Assembly (NCBI GenBank): GCA_031002005.1
Contig: CM061919.1
Span: forward strand, 224,686,739-224,750,738
Direction: 5' to 3'
DNA: 64,000 bases
Source of the DNA: Vandiemenella viatica
Taxonomy: Eukaryota > Arthropoda > Insecta > Orthoptera > Morabidae
Each line of letters begins with the position of its first letter. Positions within the stretch are counted from its first letter, which is position 1. A model generated the notes under the pieces. It saw only the letters and a list, made by a program, of their open reading frames with translations, made no database searches and had not been told where the DNA came from. Shown one piece after another: positions 10,822 through 21,959 of the stretch. The translations under genes and the position numbers were made by a program.

Positions 10822-12470
10822 ACTAGATGACCCGTGCGCAAATTTCGCGAATGTAGTGATTAGTAAGGTTTGTGGTTTGTATAGGATGAAAGAAGAACCG
10901 CCTCAATTGTAACAATTGTTTATTCGTTTAGTGTAATAGGTACGTAACAAAATACTTACAACATATTACGAAACAATTAGGAAAAACTTTTGAAAGCGTA
11001 AATCATATGTATGACCAACTGTCACTGACCTTAACAGATTACAACTAACCTAAACAAAACACACACAGAATATCCATATCCTGAGATATGTGTTGCTGTG
11101 ATCGTAACCCGTGAGAAGATTTCACGAATAAAATGTTTACGTAGGAATTGTATAGAAAAACATAAACGTTTCTGTAACACAGAAAAATATCCGATAAGCT
11201 AATTATTGTGCAGAAAACACACAGTTTATTGAAACCTCTGTGATATGTGCTGCTTCTATCTAGCGGCTTAGCTCAGAAATATCTCATACGCGCAGCGTCC
11301 ATAGTTATTACTTTTGCCCTTCAGGGGTCAAATTCCAAAAATTTTGTTCTTAATATATTATATTGCCTAAGTGGAGACCTTAATCTTTAAAATGGTACCT
11401 CATTTATCATTTCGGTAAAGTACGAAGGGAAATAAAATAAATAACTCCTAAAAAAAAAAAAAAAAAAAGTTCAAGGAAACAATAATGATAGTTTTGCCCT
11501 GTGAAGGTTAAATTCCGAAAAATTACTTTCATAAAATGTAATCTCACTAAAGCGAAGACATTAATTTATAAAGTAACACCTAATTTCTCCAGTTCTGTTA
11601 GATGTTAAGGGAAATAAATGGCTCGTGACACAAAAATAAGTTATGGAAAAAAGGATACTTTAAATGTTAAATTCCGAAAAATTGCTTTCTTTGAATGTAA
11701 TGTAACCACAGCGCAGACTTTAATCTTTAAAATGATACCTTATTTAACTATTTTTCTTAGATATTAAGAGAGATAAATGGCTCGTGACACAAAAACGCCT
11801 TGTAGAACCATTGATACTTTTTCCCTTTAGGGGTTGTATTCCAAAACAATTTTTCTTAATACATAATGACACCAAAGCGGAGACATTACTCTTCATAATG
11901 CTACTTCATTTAACGATTATCCAGGCAGATAAATTGTTCGAGACAATGCAATTTAAAAAAACTGATATTTTGGCCCTTTATGGGTTAAACCGCAAAAAAA
12001 AAAAATCTATTTCTAAAACACGATGCGACTACAACGGAGACCTTAATCTTTAGAATGATACCCCATTTATCTGTTTCGGTCAGATATTAATGGAGATAAA
12101 TGTCTGGTGACACAAAAACGCGTTGTAGAACCATTGATACTTTTTCCTTTTAAGGGATGAGTTCTAAAAAAATATTTTTTCTTAAAATATGATGTCACTA
12201 CATCGGAGACATTATTCTTCATAATCCTACTTCATTTATCGATTTCGGGGATAAATGGCTAGAGACACAAAACACGCATTTTAGAAATATTGACATTTTT
12301 TCCCTTTAAGGGTCGAAATCGGAAAAATTAGTTTCTTAAAATATGATTTCACAAAAGCGGATATCTTAAGCTTCAAAATGATACCTCATTCATCGATTTC
12401 GGTTCGGTATGAAGGGAGATAATGGCTTGTGAGGAAAAAAAAACTTTATAGAAATAATATATATGATGTT
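10822..12470. repeat. Repeat element containing a degenerate tandem array
   Basis: It begins with 'actagatgacccgtgcgcaa', resembling the ends of repeat R1 ('actag..gayacccg'). After about 480 bases of non-tandem sequence it passes into a tandem array (11,300-12,450, listed separately). The right end is unclear. It may be one dispersed element whose body is tandemly repeated. Confidence 0.5.
11300..12450. repeat. Seven-unit degenerate tandem repeat, about 155-180 bp period
   Basis: The anchor 'GcGGAGAcctTAATctttaaaATGaTAcc' or a variant recurs with its 'agac' (or equivalent) at 11,375, 11,556, 11,715, 11,881, 12,038, 12,207 and 12,361. Each unit also carries 'ttttncccttnagggg', 'aaattncnaaaaatt' and 'gataaatggctcgtgacac'. 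Intervals are 181, 159, 166, 157, 169 and 154. Units 4 and 6 share an 'attactcttcataatgctac' type, while units 1, 3, 5 and 7 share the 'cttaatctttaaaatgatac' type. Confidence 0.85.
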
Positions 12471-13124
12471 TTAAATTACTGTGGAGACATATTAATGAAA
12501 CAGAACTATTAAAAATTGATTAAATATTTACCAGACTCTTTAATATTTAGTAACCATAGTTACTATAGGCTGGATGCTACACTGTGTCACCGACCTATAT
12601 GTACAAAATAAAAGACACTAGAGCTTACACCTTTTTATTTTTATTTGCTTCACCACACATGTTGCCAACCCTACCGCATACCGCAGTACCTCACATCTAC
12701 TACAAGGCACTGAGAAAACGGCCATTTACTTAATCCTTAGATGAACGACACTCTATTTGACGCCGATTGGAAATGAAAAGACTATTGTAGGACAATGCTG
12801 TCGTATCCTCATCCTGAAAATGCCAGATTTTTGCCTGCTCGTTGAAATATTCGTGGCTTTTAATATGTGGGCTTATAGTTTGTACTCGCTTATAGACTTA
12901 TACAGCACGAATACGGTATTTTAATTTATAATATTCTGCCTGGGGGCCACCTGAACCATCTCCACCGACCACAGATTAAGAAATACTCCTTTACATAATT
13001 CCTTCAGCCGTGTAACATAATCATGGGACAGTAACAACCAACTAACAGTTTATATAATTCCGGTGACTTCAACTCATGAATATCACAAGGATAACAGGAT
13101 AATTTCATTCCACCATTGAGCACA
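12471..13124. other. Unassigned
   Basis: No recognised gene or repeat. Confidence 0.5.
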
Positions 13125-13275
13125 CTAATTTAGAGAGTCATTAGAAATGGGGCAAGGAGAAGGAAGGAAATTGACCATGACCTTTCATTAAACATCTTTC
13201 GTCACGAGTGATTTTGGTAAACCATGAAGATCCAAAATCTGGATGACTGGATCAAGGATCGAGATCACTTCCTCC
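13125..13275 (-). mobile_element. SINE family A, old minus fragment
   Basis: Reverse-order landmarks: 'agagtcattagaaatggggc', 'aaggaaggaaattgaccatg', 'ttttggtaaaccatgaagat', 'ccaaaatctggatgactgga'. The tRNA-like head is largely lost. Confidence 0.55.
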
Positions 13276-13871
13276 TGAGTGCTGTCCCTATCGTCAATCG
13301 CTCACCCATTTTAGTCTGTTCACCCTCAACAGGCGCTTCAAGGTCATGTTCCCCTGGCCAGCTCCTCACCTCAGCAACTCCTCACCCGTTCATTCTCCTC
13401 GGAGAAGAACTCAGCGCACTATAGTATGTCACTCTGCTCTATCTCCTTACTCCTACATGTGAAGGGGGAGGATTGCTCAATGCTCACCGTCAAATTGCCA
13501 CTCATCTACACAGCGGTCAGCTCGGAGAGGTAGGAACAGTGGAGGGGATGGCGAGGTTAGGAGAGGGCAAGAGGAACATCACCTTGAACTGCCAGTTGTG
13601 GGTGAGTATAACTAAACGCAATATCAGCTCGATTTTCCGTTACTGACCAACACTGCTGAATGTACGGTTTGGCATTATAGTTCGGGGACAATTTAACAAA
13701 ACTAGTTTACTGTAGATTCACATTTTTGCTACAAACATCCGTTACAAGAAGTTCTCCATTAAACAGCCTACATCAGCACCAGTACTATTGTTCAACAATG
13801 TTCAGCGCTTAAGTTGCCTGTATACATGTTGTGTTTTGTGTTTATGTGTGGAGCTTGTGTTTGTTGCTTCG
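13276..13871. other. Unassigned
   Basis: Moderate GC at 13,280-13,600 with no convincing protein similarity; the rest is AT-rich. Confidence 0.45.
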
Positions 13872-14100
13872 GTTTTTATGGCGCGTCGACGTGGACACCG
13901 AAGTTATTAGAGCCAGAAAGTGATAGGGGCAAGGAACGGAAAGAAATTTCGTTATGGGATTTTAAAGGAACTATCTAGGCGTTCACCTGGAACGATTTCG
14001 AAAAAACTATGAAAAACCGTGTATAGCCGGTAGGAGATTTGAACCCGTGCTCTCCCGAATGTGAGACCCGAACGTTTCCGCTCACCCACCACTCTCGGTA
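13872..14100 (-). mobile_element. SINE family A, minus copy
   Basis: Reverse-order body ('gcgtcgacgtggacaccga', 'ggcaaggaacggaaagaaat', 'gcgttcacctggaacgattt') followed by the head with the reversed B-box 'gatttgaacccgtgctctcc' and 'cgctcacccaccactctcgg'. The poly-A end is degraded. Confidence 0.75.
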
Positions 14101-14221
14101 ATTAAAATACAAAGCAAGAAGAATATAAAACCTTGGACAGTACAAACGATATAACCCAAAAAAGGGAACTGTTAACGTGAAACATAGATTTGAACACTAA
14201 AACGTAATTGCTGGAAATGTT

Positions 14222-14480
14222 TCTGTAAAGTGTAGCTTTGTATGGTAGCGAAACTTGACGATAAGGAACAGGGAGGGAAAGAGAGCTTAAATCATTGCAG
14301 AAGTATGCTGAAAATTAGTTTGGTGGATGAAAAATACAGAATCAAATTAGTGAGAAGAGAGCGGTGGGAAGAAATTTGACGAGGGCTAGGTTCAGGGAGA
14401 CGACAATCGAGACTTATTAATTCAGACTGGAAAGAACTGAACGATGTTAAAACATGGGGAAGAGTTCATACTAAAGAACT
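14222..14480 (+). pseudogene. LINE ORF2 C-terminal remnant
   Basis: The sequence around 14,230-14,260 reads 'LYGSET', followed in a shifted frame by 'TIRNREGK', the post-RT segment of endonuclease/reverse-transcriptase LINEs (family pattern LYGSETWTL...KR..LEAFEM). The same region is better preserved at 55,814-56,205. Stops and frameshifts break every frame. Confidence 0.5.
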
Positions 14481-14554
14481 TAAAGGAAAAATAGTACTCA
14501 TCAGTCGCATGAAGAATAGCACCCGCCAGTGTGGCTCACTGCACTGAGGCGTCG

Positions 14555-14890
14555 GGGAGGTACAACGGGGTCGGGCACGCACCCAGGGTCCTTCGTACCG
14601 GCCGACCCGACTACGGTTTGCCGCTTCCATCAAGATGAATGCTGAATCGGTCCCTAATCTCTGCCTCATAAACTACGGGAACAAAAAAATACTTATCACA
14701 CACAAAACATAGCTACACATTTCACAGTCTATTAGTAACCGGTAGTAGCTGCCGGTAGGTATAAAATGCTTGGCGTCAGCAAGGACAGGTGGCCGTAAAA
14801 CTATAGCTCCGAATTTGACCACGCCAGTCATGCGTAAAACCCATCAAAGGCAGCCGACCTCTAATGTTGAGAAAAGGTGAAGAAGAAGAA
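14555..14890 (+). repeat. Dispersed repeat R3
   Basis: Shares landmarks with 63,458-63,650 in the same order: 'ggaggtacaacggg', 'ctcataaactac', then an A-rich 'aaaatacttat' and 'aaaacatag'. The part from 14,745 to 14,890 ('ggtagctgccggtaggtata') is GC-richer and ends in 'gaagaagaagaag'. It may be a LINE 3' region, since it follows a LINE remnant. Confidence 0.45.
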
Positions 14891-14940
14891 GACTCACAAG
14901 AATAACGGTGTGTGATAGCTTCAGCAAGAAGATATTAATC

Positions 14941-15604
14941 CAGGGGTCCCCAAACTTTTTATCCGGTCGACCCCTTCATAGGATATTCGCCTTCGTCCCA
15001 GATTAAGCATTTAATTTAAAAAATTATATCATTTTTTTTACATTTCTAATGCTAAGCAATAAGGAGACATGCATAACGACTCAACGAAATAATTTACAGT
15101 TCCCATATGATACAAAATCCACCACTAACATTAACAGAAATAGGGGATACTTTCCACTGTTATTATAATCTAAAAAAACAGTAACAAAAATATGGATAGA
15201 TGGAGTAAACTTCGAATAAAGTGCTGCCAAGTGGAACAGATAGTTCTTACACTGTTTTAACTTTTCACAGAGCGATAGATCCACCTTCCTAAGAAACTCT
15301 TCAGACGAGGCTCTACAGATTGTCACCTATTGACACCCATCTTACCTCGGAGTGCAAAAGTTATTGGTTGAAACTTTCAACATTTAATTCACATAACTTC
15401 GCAAACAGACGGGAATTGAAAGGACGAGCTTTAATTTTATTTATTGACCTGATTTTTATTGGAACATTCTTATTTTTCCCTAGACAGTTTAAATGATCCT
15501 CTTCAGTATTAATCGATCCCCTTTCGACCGCCCTGTACTAATCGACCACTGGAGATCTTTTATCGATCCCAAGGGGTCAATATCGACCACTTTGGGGACC
15601 CCTG
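14941..15604. mobile_element. hAT-type element with intact 8-bp target duplication
   Basis: The terminal inverted repeats are CAGGGGTCCCCAAA at the left and its exact complement TTTGGGGACCCCTG at the right. Both sides are flanked by the 8-bp target duplication TATTAATC (14,933-14,940 and 15,605-15,612). CAGGGGT-type ends with 8-bp duplications are typical of the hAT superfamily. The 664-bp interior carries no recognised transposase, so it is non-autonomous. Interior sequence near both ends repeats 'tcgacc/gatcccc' motifs. Confidence 0.92.
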
Positions 15605-15612
15605 TATTAATC

Positions 15613-15970
15613 TGATCATAGAATCCTTACGATCCAACTAAAACTGTTTTGCTGTAAGTGTTCCTCGCGTTCTAAAAAAGATGAAAAGCACATAAGAAAA
15701 GCCTTCAAATCGCGGATCGTTGCCACGACGATTAATCGAGAAAATTTCTGTTTTCTACAATTGGTTTGTCGTTTCAAAACAAAGAGGACCCCTTCTCCCT
15801 GACGTCGAAAGAGCCATCCCCGGCTCGGAGTTGTCCATTGAGGCGTGCTGTAATTGGTATTAATGAAATTTCCCAATAAGCCTGGCGGGAGATATGGAGC
15901 GCATGATAGGACCTCTCACTGCTTGCGGCATTCCGTTCTTGGGGAGCATTCCATCAGCCCTAATTACGAT
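15613..15970. promoter_or_regulatory. Non-repetitive block with homeodomain-type AT cores
   Basis: Single-copy in the window and of mixed composition. It contains 'gacgattaatcgag' (palindromic GATTAATC core, about 15,727-15,740), 'taattggtattaatga' and a GC-rich centre. The pattern is like that of developmental conserved non-coding elements, but without alignment to another species this is only a guess. Confidence 0.2.
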
Positions 15971-16306
15971 CCACGTTATCATTTAGTAATAGCGTAGGGT
16001 AGATCTCACCCCTCCGTCGTGTTATGCCCGGATCTGTGCGATATCACTGCTGCAACACATCGAACGTTAAGTATGAAGGTTGATGCATTGCTCTGCTGCT
16101 CCCGTGTTGACAGTATGCACCTGTGACGTCAAACACTGCATGCTGTGAGATAGCTACCCAGAGGCTGTTTTTACAGCTGTTACCATGGTGGATATATCGA
16201 AAAGTTCTTATTGTGACATTCCTTCTTTGAGGAAGAGAAACTGGAACGAAATTTAGTCTTTAGTTCGCAACTCTATCACTTGTAGAAATGTTCGATTCTG
16301 GGAATT

Positions 16307-16452
16307 TTAGACCGATTAAAGGCGGCGAGGATGACGAGAGAGACATAGGAATGAAGTTTTTCTTGGCGTTCTGGATAATGGGACAGGGATTTAAACCCGA
16401 GTCTTCCCGAATGCGAGGTCAGAGCCTCTCACCCACCATGCTCGGTGCTCTT
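16307..16452 (-). mobile_element. SINE family A, minus copy (poly-A end lost)
   Basis: The reversed B-box region 'gatttaaacccgagtcttcc' and 'gaatgcgaggtcagagcc' are followed by 'ctcacccaccatgctcgg'. The body is shortened to 'ggcgttctggataatgggac' with a large internal deletion. Confidence 0.65.
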
Positions 16453-16610
16453 GTACCTAAGACAATGAATGAGTCCACCAGTCTGACATTTGATACTGAA
16501 CTCCTTTAAGGAGATTAAACTTTAGACCTGTGTCAAATATTTTTCCAGGAAGTGAGAATGTTTTCACATGTAGGCAACTGAGGCAGGAACTGGTCTTCTC
16601 CCTAGGATTT

Positions 16611-16772
16611 TAGGCCTCGTCCACGTCGAGATCGTTAGAGCTAAGAGAGAATTTGCGGAAAATAACAAAAAAATAATTCAGCCATAGCTTTTTATAAGGA
16701 ACGATGCCAGAAGTCATTACATACAATTCCAAGAAACCATAGAAAACCGAAATCTCATGTACTGGGATAAGC
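16611..16772 (-). mobile_element. SINE family A, old minus fragment
   Basis: Reverse-order landmarks 'tcgtccacgtcgagatcgtt', 'aattcagccatagc', 'ataaggaacgatgccagaag' and 'aagaaaccatagaaaaccga' are visible. The tRNA-like head is absent. Confidence 0.6.
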
Positions 16773-17429
16773 TACCGAGGTAAAAGACGAACAACATAAC
16801 TTACACAGTGAAAGAAGTTGTTAAAGTAAAAATTCACAGAACGTGCAAGATCTGCACGAGCCCATACTCTTCATTGTAACTAACATTAAAATCACGTTCA
16901 CAAAGATAGCTAATCGAAGGAGTAGCAAATGATTCGCATTGAGGTAACGACGAAGTATAGGTTGCGAGAATATTTTATCTACTCTATGACGATTTCGCTG
17001 TGGTGAAAACTTAATATTTAGCTTAATTATACAGAAAAGACCACCATCAGGATTTTTTTTTTAAATGGCTGTAATGGAGTACCAGTTACCTTCCCTATTT
17101 TTATTATTATTATTAATTTGGGGGTTTCTACACTATTGAATTTTTTGTTTTACGACCAGACTAAGCCAACAGAATTCGAACGCAATGTTTCACACCACTC
17201 TTGTCGTAAGTAATCCCGTTGTTAGAGACAGTTTGGACTGAGGAGAAGCCTCCTCAGGTCGCGCTGCCCGTCTTAAATCCCTCTCCTCCTTGTTAGCAGC
17301 GGGATTGTCTCATGTCATCCAGCCGACAAGGAAGTGGAAAACAAGGAGACGGACCACACAGATCTCAATTCCGCTGGCGAATAAAAAATACTAACTCATA
17401 TCGGAAGGTAAGTCAGAACGCTAGTTGTC
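16773..17429. other. Unassigned
   Basis: Includes an ATT-rich stretch at 17,098-17,118 and a moderately GC-rich patch at 17,215-17,345; nothing recognised. Confidence 0.45.
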
Positions 17430-18183
17430 ACCAGTGACTTCATGCACCTGGGCTTAAAATTTTATTGCTGGAATTTGATATAGCAAGCACGGAGTCGCGA
17501 GTCGGGATAACATGACGGTAAGTCGTCACGATGTCATTCCACCGTTGAACCTGTCTCATGAAAAGAACCGATTTGCAACATGTTTAAAAATAGTATCAAA
17601 CTAAGGGAGGAGGGGGGAATTAACTGTGGGAGACTGCATAGTGCCTACCACAGTCCCTCCAGCAGATTTTTGTTTGTAGTTTGAAATTGCATCAGTTTAT
17701 GGCGACATCTTATGTCGATACCACTTTGTACACAACGTTTTTGGTTTTGTTGCCCTTTGCTAAGATATTTTGCCTTTGGGGGTTGAGCTGCCCATCGGAA
17801 AACACGTATACGCCTATTAGTTTCAGTGTCTGACTCTGGGCTCTATTGATAATCAACGGAAGCAGCGCAAATCTGTATTTAGTAAGTTATGTCTGTACAT
17901 AAAATTTATAAACGGATGATACACAAAGTGACAGAGAGAAATAAAGCTTGAGCGACCACATAACATTAAAGAGACATACATGCTATCCGTCTATCTGTCG
18001 CCATTCGGTTGGTTTTCAAAACTTCATGACGAAATTGTTATTTATCCCGATAAAGGTATCCTATGTCCTTTCTAATGATACATAGTACTTCCCTGTCAAA
18101 TTTCATCAAGATCGATTTGGCAGTTTAGTCGTGAAAACTTAAAAAACAGACAGATTCACTTTGCAGTTATAACATTAGTATAG
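17430..18183 (-). repeat. Dispersed repeat R1, short minus copy
   Basis: It shares with 2,956-4,231 the segment 'cggcataatatgac'-like, then 'ttgaacctgtctcatgaaaa' and a G-rich run near 17,605-17,615. Near its right end it has 'acattaaagagacatacatg', 'ctgtcgccattcgg' and 'ttcatcaagatcgatttggc', ending with 'ataacattagtatag'. It lacks the tRNA-like segment. Confidence 0.6.
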
Positions 18184-18479
18184 GTTAATTCATCTGTAAC
18201 AAAGAAAATTTCTCCATAAGTTTTAGAAGCTACTAAAGCCGTAATTTTTCGATATTCAGTTAAAAAACCGGTTGCGACAGGTGGTTTCTATTTCTTCTCA
18301 TTAACTTTCCCGACTTCATGTGTATCAAGCAGACATCTGTGAAGACGTTACAAAAAAAAAAAAAACATCCAGCTTATCCAGTGAGCCTTAACAGCCAAGC
18401 GCTGCTATATCCTGCGCCGCACCAGATGTGTCCATATACATGCTGTTTATCAAGCCGAAAGATTATTCCAGTGGTTACT

Positions 18480-18592
18480 ACCTTTACCAATACTGGGATG
18501 CTTCATTCAAAAGGCCATGGCCGAATTCCTTCCCGTTCCCAGTCCTTATCTACCTCAAACGTCCGCGAGCAATAAATAAATAAACTTCCAGA
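18480..18592 (+). mobile_element. SINE family A, 5'-truncated
   Basis: Begins mid-body at 'aatactgggatgcttcattc', continues through 'aaggccatggccgaattcct' and ends in 'aataaataaataaac'. No tRNA-like head, so it cannot be transcribed from its own promoter. 5' truncation suggests incomplete reverse transcription. Confidence 0.75.
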
Positions 18593-19335
18593 AATGATAC
18601 TATATATATTTATATGTGTACAAGTTATACATACATCCGCCTCCCTATCCAACTGGCTCACGTTTCACCAAGTCGCCTTAACCACTAAAGCAGTGGCCTC
18701 TTCCATGTATGGGCATTTAAAATGAGTAAAAAAATTGATAATCTCATAAATGTGATATTTAGTCGTGTGCTGTCAAGTCTAAAGGGGTTATGTATTATGA
18801 TGCAACTTAAATTGATTGGAAGGAGGTTGGGTGACATGAATAAAATATTATTAATTTAATCATGACAGGTCATTGCTTTATTATACCTTTTCCAACTGGC
18901 ATGAATATTACTCATGATAAAAAAATTCATCTAGTTCAATTGCAAATTACTATTTGTAGTGTTATTACTCCAGCTAAAGGTGCAGTCACATGGAACTTTG
19001 ACTCAGGGAGAGCTTCGCTAATGTCTAAAATTAAGTCGATAAACTTGCGAGAGGGTCCTGAATGTGGAGTATGCTGGAAGTTATTATTTCGGTGTGATAG
19101 ACGTTGTAATAACGGAAGTGGAAGCAGCTGGTCGCGAATACGTTATGTAACTCAGCGGACCCTTGAAGAGGTAGAAAACAGGTAGAGCACCTGCCCTCAG
19201 GCACTCTGTGATCACCCGGAAGATCATGCCCACAGACTGTAGTGAGACATGAAACAAAATATTACAACTCCACATTCTGACGATGAAACAACTTCTCCCA
19301 AATTTTCCCAAAAATGAAAGTGTTCTTTGAGATTA
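18593..19335. other. Unassigned; open frame 18,862-19,185 of unknown nature
   Basis: A 107-codon frame on the plus strand starts with M-T-G-H-C-F and ends E-E-V-E-N-R. I recognise no domain, no ribosome or splice context supports it, and no copy exists elsewhere in the window. It may be chance, or an exon fragment. The flanking bases hold nothing else. Confidence 0.3.
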
Positions 19336-19552
19336 TTTTGTTTTTTTGTTTATGGCTTTACGCCTTATCGATTTCGAGGTCATTAGAAGCGGTAAGGATG
19401 TGGGTGCAAACGAATTCAGCCATGGTCTCTTGAAGGAACTATCCCAGCATTCGCCTGGAGTAATCAGGGCAAACCTTGGAAAACCCAGATCTGGATGGCT
19501 GGATGGGGATTCGAACCTGTGTCCTCCCGAAACGAGGCAAGAGCTTCGTTTT
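19336..19552 (-). mobile_element. SINE family A, minus copy
   Basis: Starts at the reversed A-tail ('gattattttgtttttttg' region) with 'atggctttacgcctta', 'tcgatttcgaggtcattag', 'cagccatggtctcttgaag', 'gcattcgcctggagtaatc', 'ggatggctggatggggattc' and a reversed B-box 'gattcgaacctg'. The 5' end of the SINE is lost after 'gaggcaagagc'. Confidence 0.8.
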
Positions 19553-19894
19553 TCTAAATACCTATATGACTATAAGAATATGAACCATCTTACAGATAAT
19601 TGAAGTATAGTATACACCAAATACTGTATGAGTATCAGTTTCATAAGAAATGCTTTTATTTTATATGAACACTTGCAATATATATCGAGAAATATTGTTT
19701 TGTTGAAAGATGATTCATATATATCTCTCCTGTTCATTGTTTGAATGCTTTTGTCAGATGAAATACATACACACGTTATCTTTGTTAACGTCGTTATCAA
19801 GTGACTGTGTCTGATGAATTTGATGCATAATGAAAGATAGCTGCAGCCTATTCTTATAAAACGTTAATCTTGATCACTGTATTCGGTCATGAAA

Positions 19895-19928
19895 TGACGT
19901 CATGCTGTGACGTCATACTATGACGTCA
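19895..19928. promoter_or_regulatory. Three evenly spaced TGACGTCA palindromes
   Basis: The perfect cAMP-response-element palindrome TGACGTCA occurs at 19,895-19,902, 19,908-19,915 and 19,921-19,928, a 13-bp period. CREB/ATF-family bZIP dimers bind this sequence. No promoter or transcript is visible nearby, so function is inferred from the motif only; a chance micro-tandem repeat is the alternative. Confidence 0.5.
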
Positions 19929-21189
19929 TGCAGTTAGCCTTCACTGTTTAATTTACAACGTCCAGAGATATTATTCGACATTATGCCTAATTATGAATAG
20001 TTCTGTTTAGTTAAGTATCTGGGAGAAAATGAGCTGCCAGCACACAAAAAGCAAAGTATGTATTTCGTAAAAATTGACATATTAATTATTTGTTCGTTCG
20101 ATGTAGAATTTTCTCATATTTACAGTACAACGATACCGTCCTTACAGTAAGATAAGAAATATCTACATTACATCATTTTCAAGGTTATGAGCGTTATTTA
20201 ATGAAAACTTAATTTAGCTAGCTAAGAAATGAAATACCATAATGATGCGTTCAACACGACATTCTTCACAGGTTTATAAGATATTTATAATGTAGATAAT
20301 TTAAGTCACAGTTATAGTGCACTCGAAGAAATGAATTGACGAAACACTCAAATGAAAGTATGTATTGCATTAAAATTAATATATTAGTCATTATTGGTTT
20401 TTGTTGCTGATGTCAATATATCAGACACATGTAAATTATTCCAGTAAGTTAAATTTAGATTGCCACACAGTGTATGTGTTCGTACACGGATAATAGAAGC
20501 TATGATTTTTGAACTGCAATATTAGTGTAGGCTGTGGTTAGGTCGAAATTTAGGGAGATCAGAATGACAATTGACACAATTTTTTTACTGAATAATTCTC
20601 GATGGATTTAGTTTTATAAATAATTAAGGCTGATTTCATAAGCGCTGAGTTACTGAAGTTATTATGTCCCACGGATGGAAGTAGTTCCGTATTTATCGTG
20701 CTGAATGAGACCGGTATCAGAAACGAAACCAATATCACTAGGCATAGTAAAATGTTTTGGGATTTCTAATTCATTTTTAATTTAATTGGTTCACTAATTC
20801 TTAGATCATTAATTCATTAGAAGTTCCAACTGTATCGCTGTGTAAACTACAAGCTAAATATGTACAACATTACAAAAAGGTTATGAGCATTACATAACAA
20901 CAATTATATTTATTTAGGCAACCGAAAGAAAATGAATTGCTAGAACATTCCTTTCCCCCGTAATTTTTGACGGGCTTACAGGCTAGCTACCAAACTAAAA
21001 TGTAATTTTTTTTTAACCCTTATAGCCTATTTCTTTAAGAATGAAGTGTTTACGTATGAATTATTGGAAATATTTTTGTTATTAGTAACAATAGATCGTT
21101 CAGGTGTTAAAGAAAAACATAGTACATAACCTTTTTCATTTATTTAATATTCTACTGAAATTATATATTTCACTGTATTGTGAGGAAGA
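19929..21189. other. Unassigned, AT-rich
   Basis: Repeated weak phrases, such as 'cagcacacaaaaagcaaagt' followed by 'atgtatttcgtaaaaattga' and a similar phrase near 20,350 ('agtatgtattgcattaaaat'), suggest a decayed tandem repeat of about 310 bp covering about 20,040-20,960. I see no gene. Confidence 0.35.
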
Positions 21190-21500
21190 AAAATGAATTA
21201 CCTCCTAATGTGGTTCCATTTAATTGCCCAACAGCTGGCGAAAAAATTATTCGATTCCGTTTGCGCGGAGACAAACAGATAATTTTATTGAAACGGAACT
21301 GCGGTGGCTAAAATATTTTCTGCGTTTATTTCAGCGGAAGCGCCTCGGTGGGTATTAATTAAAATTTTATTTGGCACAACCGACCAGCCTGCAGTGGCTT
21401 GGTGGCAGCCCGTCTCTCTATACAAAATAGAATCAGAGCACAGCGGAGTGGTTAACGTGATCATTCGGCTGGGCGACCTCCATCCCACATAGTTAGACTC
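21190..21500. promoter_or_regulatory. Non-repetitive block with balanced composition, possible conserved non-coding element
   Basis: Distinct from its AT-rich surroundings. Contains 'caacagctggcg' (E-box CAGCTG) and 'ggtattaattaaaatttta' (homeodomain-type TAATTA). Open frames on both strands (for example 21,285-21,488 minus) are not recognised as protein. An enhancer of a neighbouring gene is possible but unproven. Confidence 0.22.
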
Positions 21501-21959
21501 TTAAAGGCAGCCACTCATACCATAACAATACGGCTAATAATATCCGTCTATAATTATTTATTTAGATCTAATATGTTGTGGAATATTTTTTGCATTTAAT
21601 TTTAGGGTTATGTTAACTTTCTTCTTGGTAGGGTAATTATTTCAAAATAGAAAACTTTGTTTTGGTTTTGAGCCATTCTCTAATAGAAGCAGACAATATG
21701 GCCGAAAACGTGATATTCTAATATGGAAAAAAATCGTTAGTTTTACCATTGACCGTGTCGAGATTCTTTGACCCTTCTAAAAGAGGACTTTTATCAACCA
21801 ACTGAGTAATTCACAATGTTTGCAAAATTGCTGGTGATTGTCCAACGGTGGAGAAGTCCTTGTTCTTCTTTCTATGAACCAAAATTAGGGAACTGGGTTA
21901 CAAAAGATAGGTCAGACCATTGGTTGAATATGGTGGTGGAGTTTGAGACCCACATTTTG
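21501..21959. other. Unassigned
   Basis: AT-rich; the end near 21,930-21,960 may already be decayed LINE sequence. Confidence 0.4.

Noticed and set aside
18862..19185. 107-codon open frame on the plus strand
   Set aside because: No recognisable domain, no splice or promoter context, length within chance for this composition; kept only as unassigned.
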